Part shown: positions 1 through 9,866 of the stretch, one piece after another | How positions within the stretch are numbered: position 1 is the first letter of the stretch | Layout of the letters: each line of letters starts with the position of its first letter | Origin: UBA7887 sp964408735 | GTDB taxonomy: Bacteria > Pseudomonadota > Alphaproteobacteria > UBA7887 | Length of the DNA: 13,919 nt | NCBI GenBank assembly: GCA_964408735.1 | Contig: CAYPAX010000113.1 | Coordinates: forward strand, 1-13,919 | Reading direction: 5' to 3' | Translations under genes and position numbers: made by a program | Notes under the pieces: generated by a model | Databases searched by the model: none | Told to the model about the DNA's origin: nothing | What the model saw: the letters and a program-made list of their open reading frames with translations, nothing else

Positions 1-2753
<2,753 letters not shown>

Positions 2754-2757
<4 letters not shown>

Positions 2758-3449
2758 CCCCACCCACCGTTCAGCCGGGCGAGCCGGCGCCGGATTTCGA
2801 CCTGCCGCTGGTGGCATCCGACACGCGGGTGACCCTGGCGGACTATCGCAGTCGCTCGCCCCTCCTGCTGGTCTTGCTGAAGGGCTTCGAGTGTCCGTTC
2901 TGCCGGCGGCAGCTGGCGGCGCTCAAGCATGCGGCGATGGCCTTGCGGGAATGCGGCGTCGAGACTCTCGCCATCACCACCACGCCCCTCGAAGCGTCGC
3001 GCCTCTATACGCGTTTCCGCTCGCCGGAGGTGCCGCTAGCCTCGGACCCGAGCCTGGACACCTACCGCGCCTATGGCGTGCCGATCTATCGCCTCATCGA
3101 GGACCAGCCGACCGAATGGCCGCTGACGGTCAACGAACCGGAGGTCCTTCAGATCACCCTCAACCCGACCCCCCATTTGCCGGTGCCCATGAGCATAACG
3201 GAAGCGGCCACCCACATTGACGCCGCCGACCAGTTCGCCGTGATCGAGACCGACGAGACGGGCCCGCCGGACGACCTGTCGCCATTCGTCAGCTATTTCC
3301 TCATCGATCGTGACGGCACGGTCCGCTGGGTCGAGGTGGTGGCCTATGACGACCCCGCCGACTATGCCCACCACCCCAGCACGGCCGATATCGTCGCCGC
3401 GGCCGAAACGCTTTGTAGTCCGAACCAAAGGCGCAGGAGCGGAGGATAG
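2754..3449 (+). CDS. Redoxin / AhpC-TSA-like thiol protein, tandem copy 1
   Basis: A 231-residue thioredoxin-fold protein of the AhpC/TSA redoxin group, probably a cytoplasmic peroxide- or disulfide-handling protein with unknown substrate. Visible features are an N-terminal redoxin strand-turn motif (PGEPAPDFDLP, residues 8-18), a thioredoxin-like C47-P-F-C50 followed by RRQ, and a later strand typical of the family (YFLIDRDGTVRW, about 181-192). The classical peroxiredoxin PxxxTxxC signature is absent around C47, so peroxidase activity is uncertain. The ATG lies inside the uvrA stop (ATGA), suggesting translational coupling. It is about 70% identical, without gaps over 220 residues, to the next gene. 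The last 11 residues have no counterpart in that copy: they come from read-through of a shifted stop into duplicated flanking DNA. No signal peptide is seen. Confidence 0.85.
3441..3445 (+). promoter_or_regulatory. Ribosome binding site fixing the start of redoxin copy 2
   Basis: GGAGG lies 8 bases before the ATG at 3454, inside the last codons of redoxin copy 1. It supports the 220-residue product and argues against the longer in-frame start at 3310, which would overlap copy 1 by about 140 bases. It sits at the edge of the duplicated block, in the sequence derived from the uvrA 3' end. Confidence 0.7.
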
Positions 3450-3453
3450 CGAT

Positions 3454-4116
3454 ATGACCGCAGCCACCGTGCAGCCTGGCGAGCCAGCGCCCGAATTCGA
3501 CCTACCCCTGGTGGCGTCGGACGCGCGCGCCACGCTGGCGGACTATCGCGGTCGCTCGCCTCTGTTCCTGGTGCTGTTGCGGAGCTTCGAATGCCCGTTC
3601 TGCCGGCGCCAGCTTGCCGCGCTCAAGCATACGATGCGAGCCCTGGAGGCGCGGGGTGTCGAGATGCTGGCGGTAACCACGACGGGGCTCGAGGCCTCAC
3701 GGCTCTACACGCGCTATCGGGCGCCGGAAGTGCCGCTCGCCTCGGACCCGACACTGGGTATCCACAGGAGCTATGGCGTGCCGATCTACCGCATTGTCGA
3801 TGACGAGCCGATGCAGTGCCCTTTGACGGTCAAAGAGTCCGAATTCATTAAGGTCACGCTCAAACCCGGACCCGATGTGCCAGTGGCAATGACACTGCTC
3901 GATGCCGGCCTGGGCATGGACGAGGAGGATGGCTTCACGCCGGTCGAGACCGACGAGCAAGGCCCGCCCGACGACCTCTCGCCGCTGGTCAGCTATTTCC
4001 TCATCGACCGTGAGGGCATGGTGCGCTGGGTCGAAGTCATCGCCTATGACGACCCCGCGGACTACGCCAGCCATCCCGGCACGGCCGAGATCGTCGCCGC
4101 CGCGGACGCGCTTTAG
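3454..4116 (+). CDS. Redoxin / AhpC-TSA-like thiol protein, tandem copy 2
   Basis: A 220-residue paralogue of the preceding gene. An ungapped alignment counted by hand gives 153 identical residues of 220. Conservation is near complete in residues 1-60, including C47-P-F-C50 and RRQ, and in residues 165-220. It is lowest in residues 120-160, a segment likely to form a surface or substrate-facing region. The ATG at 3454 is preferred over an in-frame upstream start at 3310 because it reproduces the N-terminus of copy 1 and follows a GGAGG at 3441-3445. It begins 4 bases after the copy 1 stop, so both are probably on the uvrA transcript. Its TAG stop overlaps the TAA stop of the convergent flavoprotein gene by four bases in total. 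The function is inferred from the fold only; peroxidase versus disulfide reductase is unresolved. Confidence 0.85.
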   Translation: MTAATVQPGEPAPEFDLPLVASDARATLADYRGRSPLFLVLLRSFECPFCRRQLAALKHTMRALEARGVEMLAVTTTGLEASRLYTRYRAPEVPLASDPTLGIHRSYGVPIYRIVDDEPMQCPLTVKESEFIKVTLKPGPDVPVAMTLLDAGLGMDEEDGFTPVETDEQGPPDDLSPLVSYFLIDREGMVRWVEVIAYDDPADYASHPGTAEIVAAADAL

Positions 4117-4769
4117 TCCAAACGAAACATGCCGACATGGTCCGGCATGAGGATGCCGGGCTTAAGCTTCTCGTCGGGAATCGCCTCGCCGATCACCGTC
4201 GTCACGGGCACCACGCCGGCCCAGATATCCAGCGCGTAGTCGTCCTCGTCATCGATCGGTCCGCCTGTGCGGATCTTGGCGGAGGCTTCGTCGATGGCCA
4301 TCGCCACCACCGTCGTCGCCTTCAGCTCCTGCTCCGTCGCCTCGCGCAATTCGTCCCAGCGCCCGGGCGTCAGACGCTCGCTGAAGGCCGCCAGGGCGGC
4401 CAGCTTCTCGTCCGCGTCGTCAACCACCATCGCCGTGCCGTAGGCCATCACCGAGCGATAGTTGATCGACGAATGAAAGCCCGAGCGCGCCAGCACCAGA
4501 CCATCGAGCATGGAGACGGTGAGGCAGACCGGCACGCCGGTCTCCAAAGTGCGCAGCATGCGGCTGGCAGAAGAGCCGTGCCAATAGAGCTTGTCACCCT
4601 CGCGCCAATAGCAGGTGGGCGTGACGTAAGGCTGCCCGTCGATAACGTAGCCGACATGGCACAGCAGCCCGGCATCGAGAACGCCATACACGCTCTCGCG
4701 GTCATAGGCGCCGCGCTCATGCACCCGCTTGATGCGGCTGCGTTCCGTCGGCGTGAAGTCATCTGCCAT
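4113..4769 (-). CDS. Pyridoxamine 5'-phosphate oxidase family flavoprotein
   Basis: A 218-residue protein resembling the pyridoxamine 5'-phosphate oxidase-like split-barrel group (Pyridox_ox_2 type). Members bind FMN or a related flavin; most have no assigned substrate, and this is not the vitamin B6 enzyme PdxH. Seen: an N-terminal YDRESVYGVLD segment (about 22-32), a core with GQPYVTPTCYW, WHGSSASRMLR and VCLTVSMLDGLV, then HSSINYRSVMAYG, all typical of the barrel, followed by TTVVAMAIDEASAKIRTG. The ATG at 4769 follows a strong GGAGG and fits the family N-terminus; an upstream in-frame start at 4901 would lie inside the preceding gene. It is 8 bases downstream of the glycosyltransferase-like gene, so the two are probably co-transcribed. 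It converges with redoxin copy 2, with overlapping stop codons and no terminator between. Confidence 0.85.
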   Translation of the reverse strand: MADDFTPTERSRIKRVHERGAYDRESVYGVLDAGLLCHVGYVIDGQPYVTPTCYWREGDKLYWHGSSASRMLRTLETGVPVCLTVSMLDGLVLARSGFHSSINYRSVMAYGTAMVVDDADEKLAALAAFSERLTPGRWDELREATEQELKATTVVAMAIDEASAKIRTGGPIDDEDDYALDIWAGVVPVTTVIGEAIPDEKLKPGILMPDHVGMFRLD

Positions 4770-4777
4770 CTTGCCTC

Positions 4778-5554
4778 CTATCTCCTGTCTGGGTCGTTCA
4801 GAACCCGGCCGCGCCCATCCATCAGGCGGTCGATGGCCAAGTCCAATACCGTTGCGCTGAGTGTCACACCGCTCGACTCGCGGCCGAGGAATGACAGGCA
4901 AAGATTAGCACAGCGCAGCGGATTGCCAAATGCCTCCCGGTAGGCTCGCGAGGCGCGACCGCCGCCCTTGGCGATCGCCGCGGTGACCATGGGGCTGAAC
5001 AGCCCCACATCGGGCAGCGTGCGCGGCCCGATTACATCCGCCAGGCAGGCGAGAAAGTCGGGGCCCAGCGCGTGCGAGCGGACCGGCCCCTCGGCACCGT
5101 GAATGATGCTCTCGCAGGCATGAATGTAGAAATCGAGGAACGGATTGCCGCGAGCAAAGACGCAAACCGCATTGTGCAGGCCTTCCGTGACGAGCAGCTT
5201 GTCGGCCCCGCTGCGGCGCAGCCAGACCTCGCGGCAAAAGGCATAGTCGTGGTCAATGTCGATACGGAATTCCTCGGGATCGAATACCAGCACGTCCGCA
5301 TCGAGCCAGGCCACTCTGTCCCAGCCTTCGTCCAGCAGCTCCCGCGCCACGACCAGCCGCGCCAGATCCGACATCGGCAGAAGATCGCCGCCAACGCGCT
5401 CGCGAAACCAATCCGGCACACGCTCGAACAGCTCGTCGCCAAGAAAGCGATAGGCATAGCCCTGAGCTTTGGCCCAGGCTTCGACGCTGGCCAGGCAGCG
5501 GCTCATGCCGGCACTGCGCTCGTCACGAAAGGATTGGAAGACGATGGTTCCCAT
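4778..5554 (-). CDS. Glycosyltransferase-like protein (GT-A fold, DxD motif)
   Basis: A 258-residue protein resembling small sugar-nucleotide-dependent glycosyltransferases. It starts with a short beta strand (MGTIVFQSF). It carries an SDLARLVVARELLDEG helix (about 62-77) followed by VAWLDADVLVFDP, where D85-A-D87 is the probable metal- and nucleotide-binding DxD. Next comes LHNAVCVFARGNPFLDFY (about 126-143), a pattern seen in GT-A enzymes of surface polysaccharide or lipid glycosylation. No membrane segment or signal peptide is evident, so it is likely cytoplasmic. ATG 5554 is chosen because the fold begins there. A TTG at 5620 would add 22 basic residues (280 aa) and cannot be excluded, since neither start has a clear Shine-Dalgarno. 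It is divergent from trmFO and probably co-transcribed with the downstream flavoprotein gene. Donor and acceptor are unknown. Confidence 0.7.
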   Translation of the reverse strand: MGTIVFQSFRDERSAGMSRCLASVEAWAKAQGYAYRFLGDELFERVPDWFRERVGGDLLPMSDLARLVVARELLDEGWDRVAWLDADVLVFDPEEFRIDIDHDYAFCREVWLRRSGADKLLVTEGLHNAVCVFARGNPFLDFYIHACESIIHGAEGPVRSHALGPDFLACLADVIGPRTLPDVGLFSPMVTAAIAKGGGRASRAYREAFGNPLRCANLCLSFLGRESSGVTLSATVLDLAIDRLMDGRGRVLNDPDRR

Positions 5555-5644
5555 GATGCTGAGATATTTGCCGGCGGCGCGCTTGGCAACGCCTTGTTTG
5601 CGTGATACCAGCCGCTCCAATCATAAGCAGCGGGAAAATCGAGC
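5555..5644. other. Divergent intergenic region between glycosyltransferase-like gene and trmFO
   Basis: Ninety bases separate the chosen starts. TTGGCA (5583-5588) and GATACC (5604-5609) on the plus strand resemble weak promoter boxes, but the 15-base spacing is short. No convincing operator or riboswitch fold was seen. If the glycosyltransferase starts at TTG 5620, only 24 bases remain between the genes. Confidence 0.3.
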
Positions 5645-6976
5645 GTGGATGCAGTGCATGTGATCGGTGGCGGCCTGGCTGGCAGCGAAGCGGCGTGGCA
5701 GCTTGCCGGCGCCGGTGTGCCGGTGATCCTGCACGAGATGCGCCCCGAGCGCGGCACCGACGCCCACCTGACCGGGCAGTTGGCGGAGCTGGTATGCTCG
5801 AACTCCTTCCGCTCGGACGATGCGGAAGCGAACGCGGTCGGACTGCTGCATGCGGAGATGCGCCATGCCGACTCGCTTATCATGGCCGCCGCCGATGGCA
5901 ATCAGGTGCCGGCAGGCGGGGCCTTGGCGGTCGACCGCGTGGGCTTCGCGGCAGCAGTCGAGGCAAAGCTCGAAGAACACCCCCTGGTCACCATTGCCCG
6001 TGGCGAAGTGGCCGGGCTGCCGCCCGAGGACTGGGATTCGGTCATCGTCGCCACTGGCCCCCTCACCTCTCCCGCCTTGGCGGACGCGGTGACGAGCCTG
6101 ACCGGGACCGACAAGCTCGCCTTTTTCGACGCCATCGCGCCGATCATCCATCGCGAGAGCATCGACATGGAAAAAGCCTGGTTCCAGTCGCGCTACGACA
6201 AGCCGGGCCCGGCCGGCGAGACAGCCGCCTATCTCAACTGCCCCCTCGATCGCGAACAATACGAAGCCTTTATCGATGCGCTGCTCACGGGCGACAAGAC
6301 CGAGTTCCGTGAGTGGGAGAAGGACACGCCCTACTTCGAAGGCTGCCTGCCCGTCGAGGTGATGGCCGAACGCGGCCGCGAGACCTTGCGTTTCGGCCCC
6401 ATGAAGCCGGTCGGCCTGACCAATCCGCACGACCCGGAGCGCAAGCCCTATGCCGTCGTGCAACTGCGCCAGGACAACGCGCTGGGCACGCTGTTCAACA
6501 TGGTCGGCTTCCAGACCAAGCTGAAATATGGCGAGCAGGCGCGCGTATTTCGCAGCATCCCGGGTCTTGAACAGGCTGAGTTCGCCCGGCTGGGGGGGCT
6601 GCACCGCAACACCTTTCTCAATGGCCCTGCCTTGCTCGACAGCGAGCTGCGCCTGCGCGCCATGCCGCGCTTGCGCTTCGCCGGTCAGATCACCGGCGTC
6701 GAGGGCTATGTGGAAAGCGCTGCCATCGGCCTCCTCGCCGGCCGCTTTGCCGCCGCCGAACGCCACGGCCGAACGTTGCGCCTGCCACCCGGCGAAACCG
6801 CTTTCGGCGCCTTGCTCGGGCACATAACCGGCGGCGGCGATGCCGAGACCTTTCAGCCGATGAACGTCAATTTCGGCCTTTTCCCGCCTCTGGAGCAGAA
6901 AATGCGGAAAAAGGAGCGCAAAAGAGCGCTTTCCCGGCGTGCCCTGGCGGCATTGGACCAATGGTTGAATTTCTGA
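5645..6976 (+). CDS. trmFO: TrmFO, folate-dependent tRNA (uracil-54-C5)-methyltransferase
   Basis: A 443-residue FAD enzyme that makes ribothymidine at position 54 of the tRNA T-loop, using methylenetetrahydrofolate as carbon donor and FADH2 as reductant. Seen: the N-terminal FAD-binding glycine motif VIGGGLAGSEAAW (6-18), EMRP (31-34), the conserved ELVCSNSFRSDD (C51), a second conserved cysteine in YFEGCLPVEVM (C234), GLTNPH-type and MVGFQTKLKYGEQ segments, and the signature PMNVNFGLFPPL close to the C-terminus. The two cysteines match the pair known to be functionally important in the Bacillus enzyme. GTG 5645 is chosen because only three residues then precede the FAD strand, as is usual; the Shine-Dalgarno is weak. 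It is divergent from the glycosyltransferase-like gene across 90 bases. The C-terminus is rich in Lys and Arg. Confidence 0.96.
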   Translation: MDAVHVIGGGLAGSEAAWQLAGAGVPVILHEMRPERGTDAHLTGQLAELVCSNSFRSDDAEANAVGLLHAEMRHADSLIMAAADGNQVPAGGALAVDRVGFAAAVEAKLEEHPLVTIARGEVAGLPPEDWDSVIVATGPLTSPALADAVTSLTGTDKLAFFDAIAPIIHRESIDMEKAWFQSRYDKPGPAGETAAYLNCPLDREQYEAFIDALLTGDKTEFREWEKDTPYFEGCLPVEVMAERGRETLRFGPMKPVGLTNPHDPERKPYAVVQLRQDNALGTLFNMVGFQTKLKYGEQARVFRSIPGLEQAEFARLGGLHRNTFLNGPALLDSELRLRAMPRLRFAGQITGVEGYVESAAIGLLAGRFAAAERHGRTLRLPPGETAFGALLGHITGGGDAETFQPMNVNFGLFPPLEQKMRKKERKRALSRRALAALDQWLNF

Positions 6977-7050
6977 TGCCTCGGAGAAATTCCGAACTAT
7001 ATCAATTCTCAAAGAGAGGAGGATTGGAGCCGACAAGGGGATAACTGCGC

Positions 7051-8841
7051 GTGAAGCAAGCCGGCGACCACCAAGACGGACTCCAGGTCCGCCGGCAGCA
7101 AGTGCAACGCGTCTCCCGCGAGCTGCCGATCAACATGCTTACGGTGCCGATCATGGTCGGCGCCTGTCTTGCCGTCTATTGGTCGCGCATCCCCCATGAC
7201 GTCCTGTTCGTCTGGGCCGCTTATGTGGCTCTCGTGACTCTGGTCGGCGCCGCCCTCGCCTTCGCCTATCGGCGCACCCCCGACAAATTCGAGACCAGGA
7301 CCTGGATGCGCCTGTTCGTGGTCTTCGCCCTCTTCGACGCCTCGAACTGGGCGCTCGTGCCCTGGCTGTTCTTCATACCGGACGAGCCGCTCTATCACTT
7401 CTTCATGGGCGCGCTGGTGCTGGGGATCGCGGCCGGCGGCCAGCTCGCCTATGTCAGTCTCCTGCCTGCGGCAATGGTGCTGGTTATCGGCGTTCTGTTG
7501 CCCATGGGCCTGCGGCTGGTCTTGGTCGACGAGACGATCTATTACGCCCTCGCCGCCCTCACCGTCGTCTTCATGGCCGTGGTGCTTTCCATTTCCGGGC
7601 GCTTGAACGCGTCTTTGCTGGAGGCTTGGCGGCTACGCCATCGCGTCGAGGAGCGCACGCGCGAGCTGACGGCGGAAGTGGCCGAGCGGCGCAAGGCAGT
7701 GGCGGAAGCCGACAGCGCCGGCAAGGCGAAAGACGAGTTCCTTTCTTCCATGAGCCACGAGCTGCGCACGCCGATGAACGCCATACTTGGCTTTGCCCAA
7801 TTGCTGGACCTCGACCGCGACACGCGATTGGACGCCGACCAGCGGAACTACTTACGGCAAATCATAAGTGGCGGCCAGAACCTGCTGACCCTCATCAACG
7901 AGATCCTCGACCTTGCGAAGATCGAGGCCGGAGCCATCACACTCGACAGGGCAGCGGTGTCCGTGCACCGGTTGATTGACGACGCGCTCGAACTCCTTAT
8001 GCCGCTGGCGACCAACAACGGCCTGACCGTAACCGACGAGACGCGCCAGTCGGACCTACCTGCCATGCTTGGCGATGCCGGACGCCTCAAGCAAGTCGTC
8101 GTCAACTTGCTCTCCAATGCCATCAAGTACACCCCGGACGGAGGCTCGGTGACGATCAGAGCCGCGGCCACGCCGAACGGCATGCTGCGACTATCGGTCG
8201 CCGACACCGGGCCGGGCCTCGACGAGGACCAGCAAGCGCTGCTCTTTCAATCCTTCACCCGCATCGGCGCACAAAGCGAACAGGCCGAAGGCACAGGCAT
8301 AGGCCTGGCCATTTGCCATCAGCTCGTTGAGCACATGGCGGGCGAAATCGGCGTCGACAGCGTGCCGGGGCAAGGCTCGACCTTCTGGATCGAGATTCCG
8401 CTTGCTGCGGCCGATGTCGAGCCGGTCGAGCCAACGCCGCCGTTGGTCGGCGAGGACGCACGCAATCTGCTCTACGTCGACAGCAACGCGAGCAATCTCA
8501 GCCTGATCGAAGAAGTCCTCAAGCGCACGCCGCAGGTCATTATGAGCTGGGCCGATTCCCTTGAACTGGCCTTGGAGCTGGTCAATCTGCGCCGGCCCGA
8601 CGCCATCCTTGTCGACATTGGCAGCAATGGCAGCCATGCGCTCAACCGCTTGCTCGACGACCCGGGCACCGCCGACATCCCCGTCATCGCACTCGCCAAT
8701 GAACCGAGCACATGCCAAACGGAAACCACGCGAATCGACGGTGTGCATGCATTCATCGGCAAGCCGATCACGGTGCCGGTCTTGATCGACGCCCTTACTT
8801 CCGCGCTCGACCAAGGCGCACGAAATCAGCCACGCATATAA
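7051..8841 (+). CDS. Membrane hybrid histidine kinase with atypical receiver domain
   Basis: A 596-residue sensor kinase. About six hydrophobic segments occupy roughly 26-182 with little periplasmic sequence, suggesting sensing within or at the inner membrane. A charged, coiled-coil-like linker (about 187-228) follows. The HisKA domain is SSMSHELRTPMN with phospho-acceptor H236. The ATPase domain has an N box (NLLSNAIKY, N352/N356), a G1 box (DTGPG, D384) and a G2 box (GTGIGLAI, 414-421). A C-terminal receiver-like domain (about 470-590) keeps D477, the phospho-site D522 and K571. However, the second acidic residue is Ser478, the usual Thr/Ser of strand 4 is missing (VIALANEP), and the loop after D522 is GSNGS. 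GTG 7051 is used because TAA lies in frame three codons upstream. It starts 74 bases after trmFO. No response regulator lies nearby, so it is an orphan; the signal is unknown. Confidence 0.9.
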   Translation: MKQAGDHQDGLQVRRQQVQRVSRELPINMLTVPIMVGACLAVYWSRIPHDVLFVWAAYVALVTLVGAALAFAYRRTPDKFETRTWMRLFVVFALFDASNWALVPWLFFIPDEPLYHFFMGALVLGIAAGGQLAYVSLLPAAMVLVIGVLLPMGLRLVLVDETIYYALAALTVVFMAVVLSISGRLNASLLEAWRLRHRVEERTRELTAEVAERRKAVAEADSAGKAKDEFLSSMSHELRTPMNAILGFAQLLDLDRDTRLDADQRNYLRQIISGGQNLLTLINEILDLAKIEAGAITLDRAAVSVHRLIDDALELLMPLATNNGLTVTDETRQSDLPAMLGDAGRLKQVVVNLLSNAIKYTPDGGSVTIRAAATPNGMLRLSVADTGPGLDEDQQALLFQSFTRIGAQSEQAEGTGIGLAICHQLVEHMAGEIGVDSVPGQGSTFWIEIPLAAADVEPVEPTPPLVGEDARNLLYVDSNASNLSLIEEVLKRTPQVIMSWADSLELALELVNLRRPDAILVDIGSNGSHALNRLLDDPGTADIPVIALANEPSTCQTETTRIDGVHAFIGKPITVPVLIDALTSALDQGARNQPRI

Positions 8842-9488
8842 GCGATCATCAAGCGAAGCTGGCGGCCGAGCGGCGTAAGGCGCGCCTGGGGGCGGCGCAG
8901 ATAGGCCTTGGCGAGCGCCCGCGGCAATAGCACCGGCCTGGCAGCGCGCAGCGTCGGCACTGCCACCGCGGCGGCGAGATGGTCGCGGGCCTGTGCCATA
9001 GCATCGGCTCGCGAATTCCGTTGCATGGCAACGACAAGCGCCCAGGCGCTGCCGATGTGGCACGCGGCATAGCGTGTCTGCTCGTCATCAACGCCGAGTA
9101 TTTCAAGCGCCAACGCCGCATGCGCGGCCCCTCGCTGCTCGATGCCGCCCAACGAGCCCGGCTCGCTGTCATAGGCGGCGAAGAGCGACTCGATGCCGTC
9201 TTCGGAGAACGCGCCCGCCGCGCCGGTTTCCGCCAAAGCCTGCGCCACGGGATGCGCCGGCGCGCTGCCTTGCCGTGTTTCGGCTAATGCCCCGCGCCAC
9301 CATTGCAGGCGCATCTGCCCCAGCAGAGGCTCGCTCACCGTATGGGGTATGCGCGCGAGTTCCAGGTCGAGGGCGAGCAAGGCGATGAGACGGGAGCGTG
9401 CCGGCATTGGCGCGAACAGGGCGCAGAGATATCTATCGCGGTCGCGTCGCCGCACCTCGTGAACGCAATGGGCAAGACTGTCGCTCAC
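8826..9488 (-). CDS. Phytoene/squalene synthase-like protein, NDUFAF6-type, shortened
   Basis: A 220-residue member of the squalene/phytoene-synthase superfamily, resembling the subgroup of the mitochondrial complex I assembly factor NDUFAF6 rather than carotenoid enzymes. Seen: the N-terminal HCVHEVRRRDRDRYLCALFAP (7-27), an LALDLELARI helix and VSEPLLGQMRLQWWRGAL (51-68), the hallmark of this subgroup, then HPVAQAL. The aspartate-rich DxxxD substrate motifs of true prenyl synthases are not present, so a catalytic role is unlikely. The central part is compact: members I know are roughly 270-290 residues, and segments after about residue 108 and around 157 look missing, without a visible frameshift. 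GTG 9488 overlaps the TGA of the upstream gene (GTGA), which fixes the start and implies coupling. It is the last gene of the yajC-secDF operon, and its 3' end overlaps the kinase gene by 16 bases. Confidence 0.8.
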   Translation of the reverse strand: MSDSLAHCVHEVRRRDRDRYLCALFAPMPARSRLIALLALDLELARIPHTVSEPLLGQMRLQWWRGALAETRQGSAPAHPVAQALAETGAAGAFSEDGIESLFAAYDSEPGSLGGIEQRGAAHAALALEILGVDDEQTRYAACHIGSAWALVVAMQRNSRADAMAQARDHLAAAVAVPTLRAARPVLLPRALAKAYLRRPQARLTPLGRQLRLMIAYMRG

Positions 9489-9862
9489 CCCACCGCGATC
9501 AAGGCTGCCGCGGCCTGGCGCCCCTCCTGCAGCAGCACGTTGAAAGTGCGGCAGGCGGCGCCCGTGTCCATGCCATCGACCGCGATGTGCCGCTCCCGCA
9601 GCGCCTGGCGCAGCTCGACGGACAGCATTTGCGCGCTCGGCCCGCAGCCGATCAGCAGCAGCTCGACACCTTGCACATCGTCGAGCGCCGCCAGCAGGGC
9701 TGTCTCTGCGTCTGCGTCCAATATGGCGGCAGGCCATGCCACGACACCATCGGCATAGACGATCTGGGAGCCCTCGTGGCGCACGCCGGCAATGCGGAAG
9801 CCGCCGCCGCCGTAAGACTTGATGACGGGAGAGCCCGGTGCCAGGCGGGGCGAGATGTCCAC
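9485..9862 (-). CDS. Mth938-like (DUF498) protein, NDUFAF3 homologue
   Basis: A 125-residue protein of the Mth938/DUF498 family, whose mitochondrial member NDUFAF3 helps assemble respiratory complex I. Seen: SPVIKSYGGGGFRI (11-24), a central LLLIGCGPSAQ (68-78, the usual position of IGTG) and the family signature GMDTGAACRTFNVLLQEGR (97-115). No membrane segment, cofactor site or catalytic motif is recognised; the family probably has a binding or scaffold role. GTG 9862 begins 4 bases after the secF stop; no upstream in-frame start would give a better N-terminus. The stop overlaps the next start by four bases. It is fourth in an operon with secretion genes, a linkage I recall as recurrent in alphaproteobacteria. 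Confidence 0.88.
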   Translation of the reverse strand: MDISPRLAPGSPVIKSYGGGGFRIAGVRHEGSQIVYADGVVAWPAAILDADAETALLAALDDVQGVELLLIGCGPSAQMLSVELRQALRERHIAVDGMDTGAACRTFNVLLQEGRQAAAALIAVG

Positions 9863-9866
9863 CCGC

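Larger units (their letters stand above)
3431..4127 (+). repeat. Tandem duplication, unit 2 (redoxin copy 2 plus flanks)
   Basis: This unit begins with the same GCGCAGGAGCGGA as the uvrA tail, here at 3431-3443, and ends at 4115-4127 in the last codons of the convergent flavoprotein gene. The right flank is therefore in its native setting here, while the left flank is native in unit 1. This is the pattern expected when one block holding uvrA tail, redoxin gene and flavoprotein tail is duplicated head to tail. Confidence 0.7.

Noticed and set aside
3310..3453. N-terminal extension of redoxin copy 2
   Set aside because: It would overlap copy 1, lacks a counterpart in copy 1, and a GGAGG directly supports the start at 3454.
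4137..4943. 268-codon open frame on the plus strand
   Set aside because: It is antisense to the flavoprotein and glycosyltransferase-like genes, both of which show clear family motifs.
6915..6942. Stem-loop AGCGC/GCGCT near the trmFO 3' end
   Set aside because: It is inside conserved coding sequence, short, and followed by only three T residues.
6982..6994. Hairpin CGGA-GAAAT-TCCG after trmFO as a terminator
   Set aside because: The stem is only four base pairs and no T-run follows, so read-through into the kinase gene is more likely.
5621..7036. 471-codon open frame on the minus strand
   Set aside because: It is antisense to trmFO along nearly its whole length and has no family features.
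9489..9737. N-terminal extension of the phytoene-synthase-like protein
   Set aside because: This part is the complement frame of the Mth938-like gene, Arg/Ala-rich, and the GTGA overlap gives a natural start at 9488.
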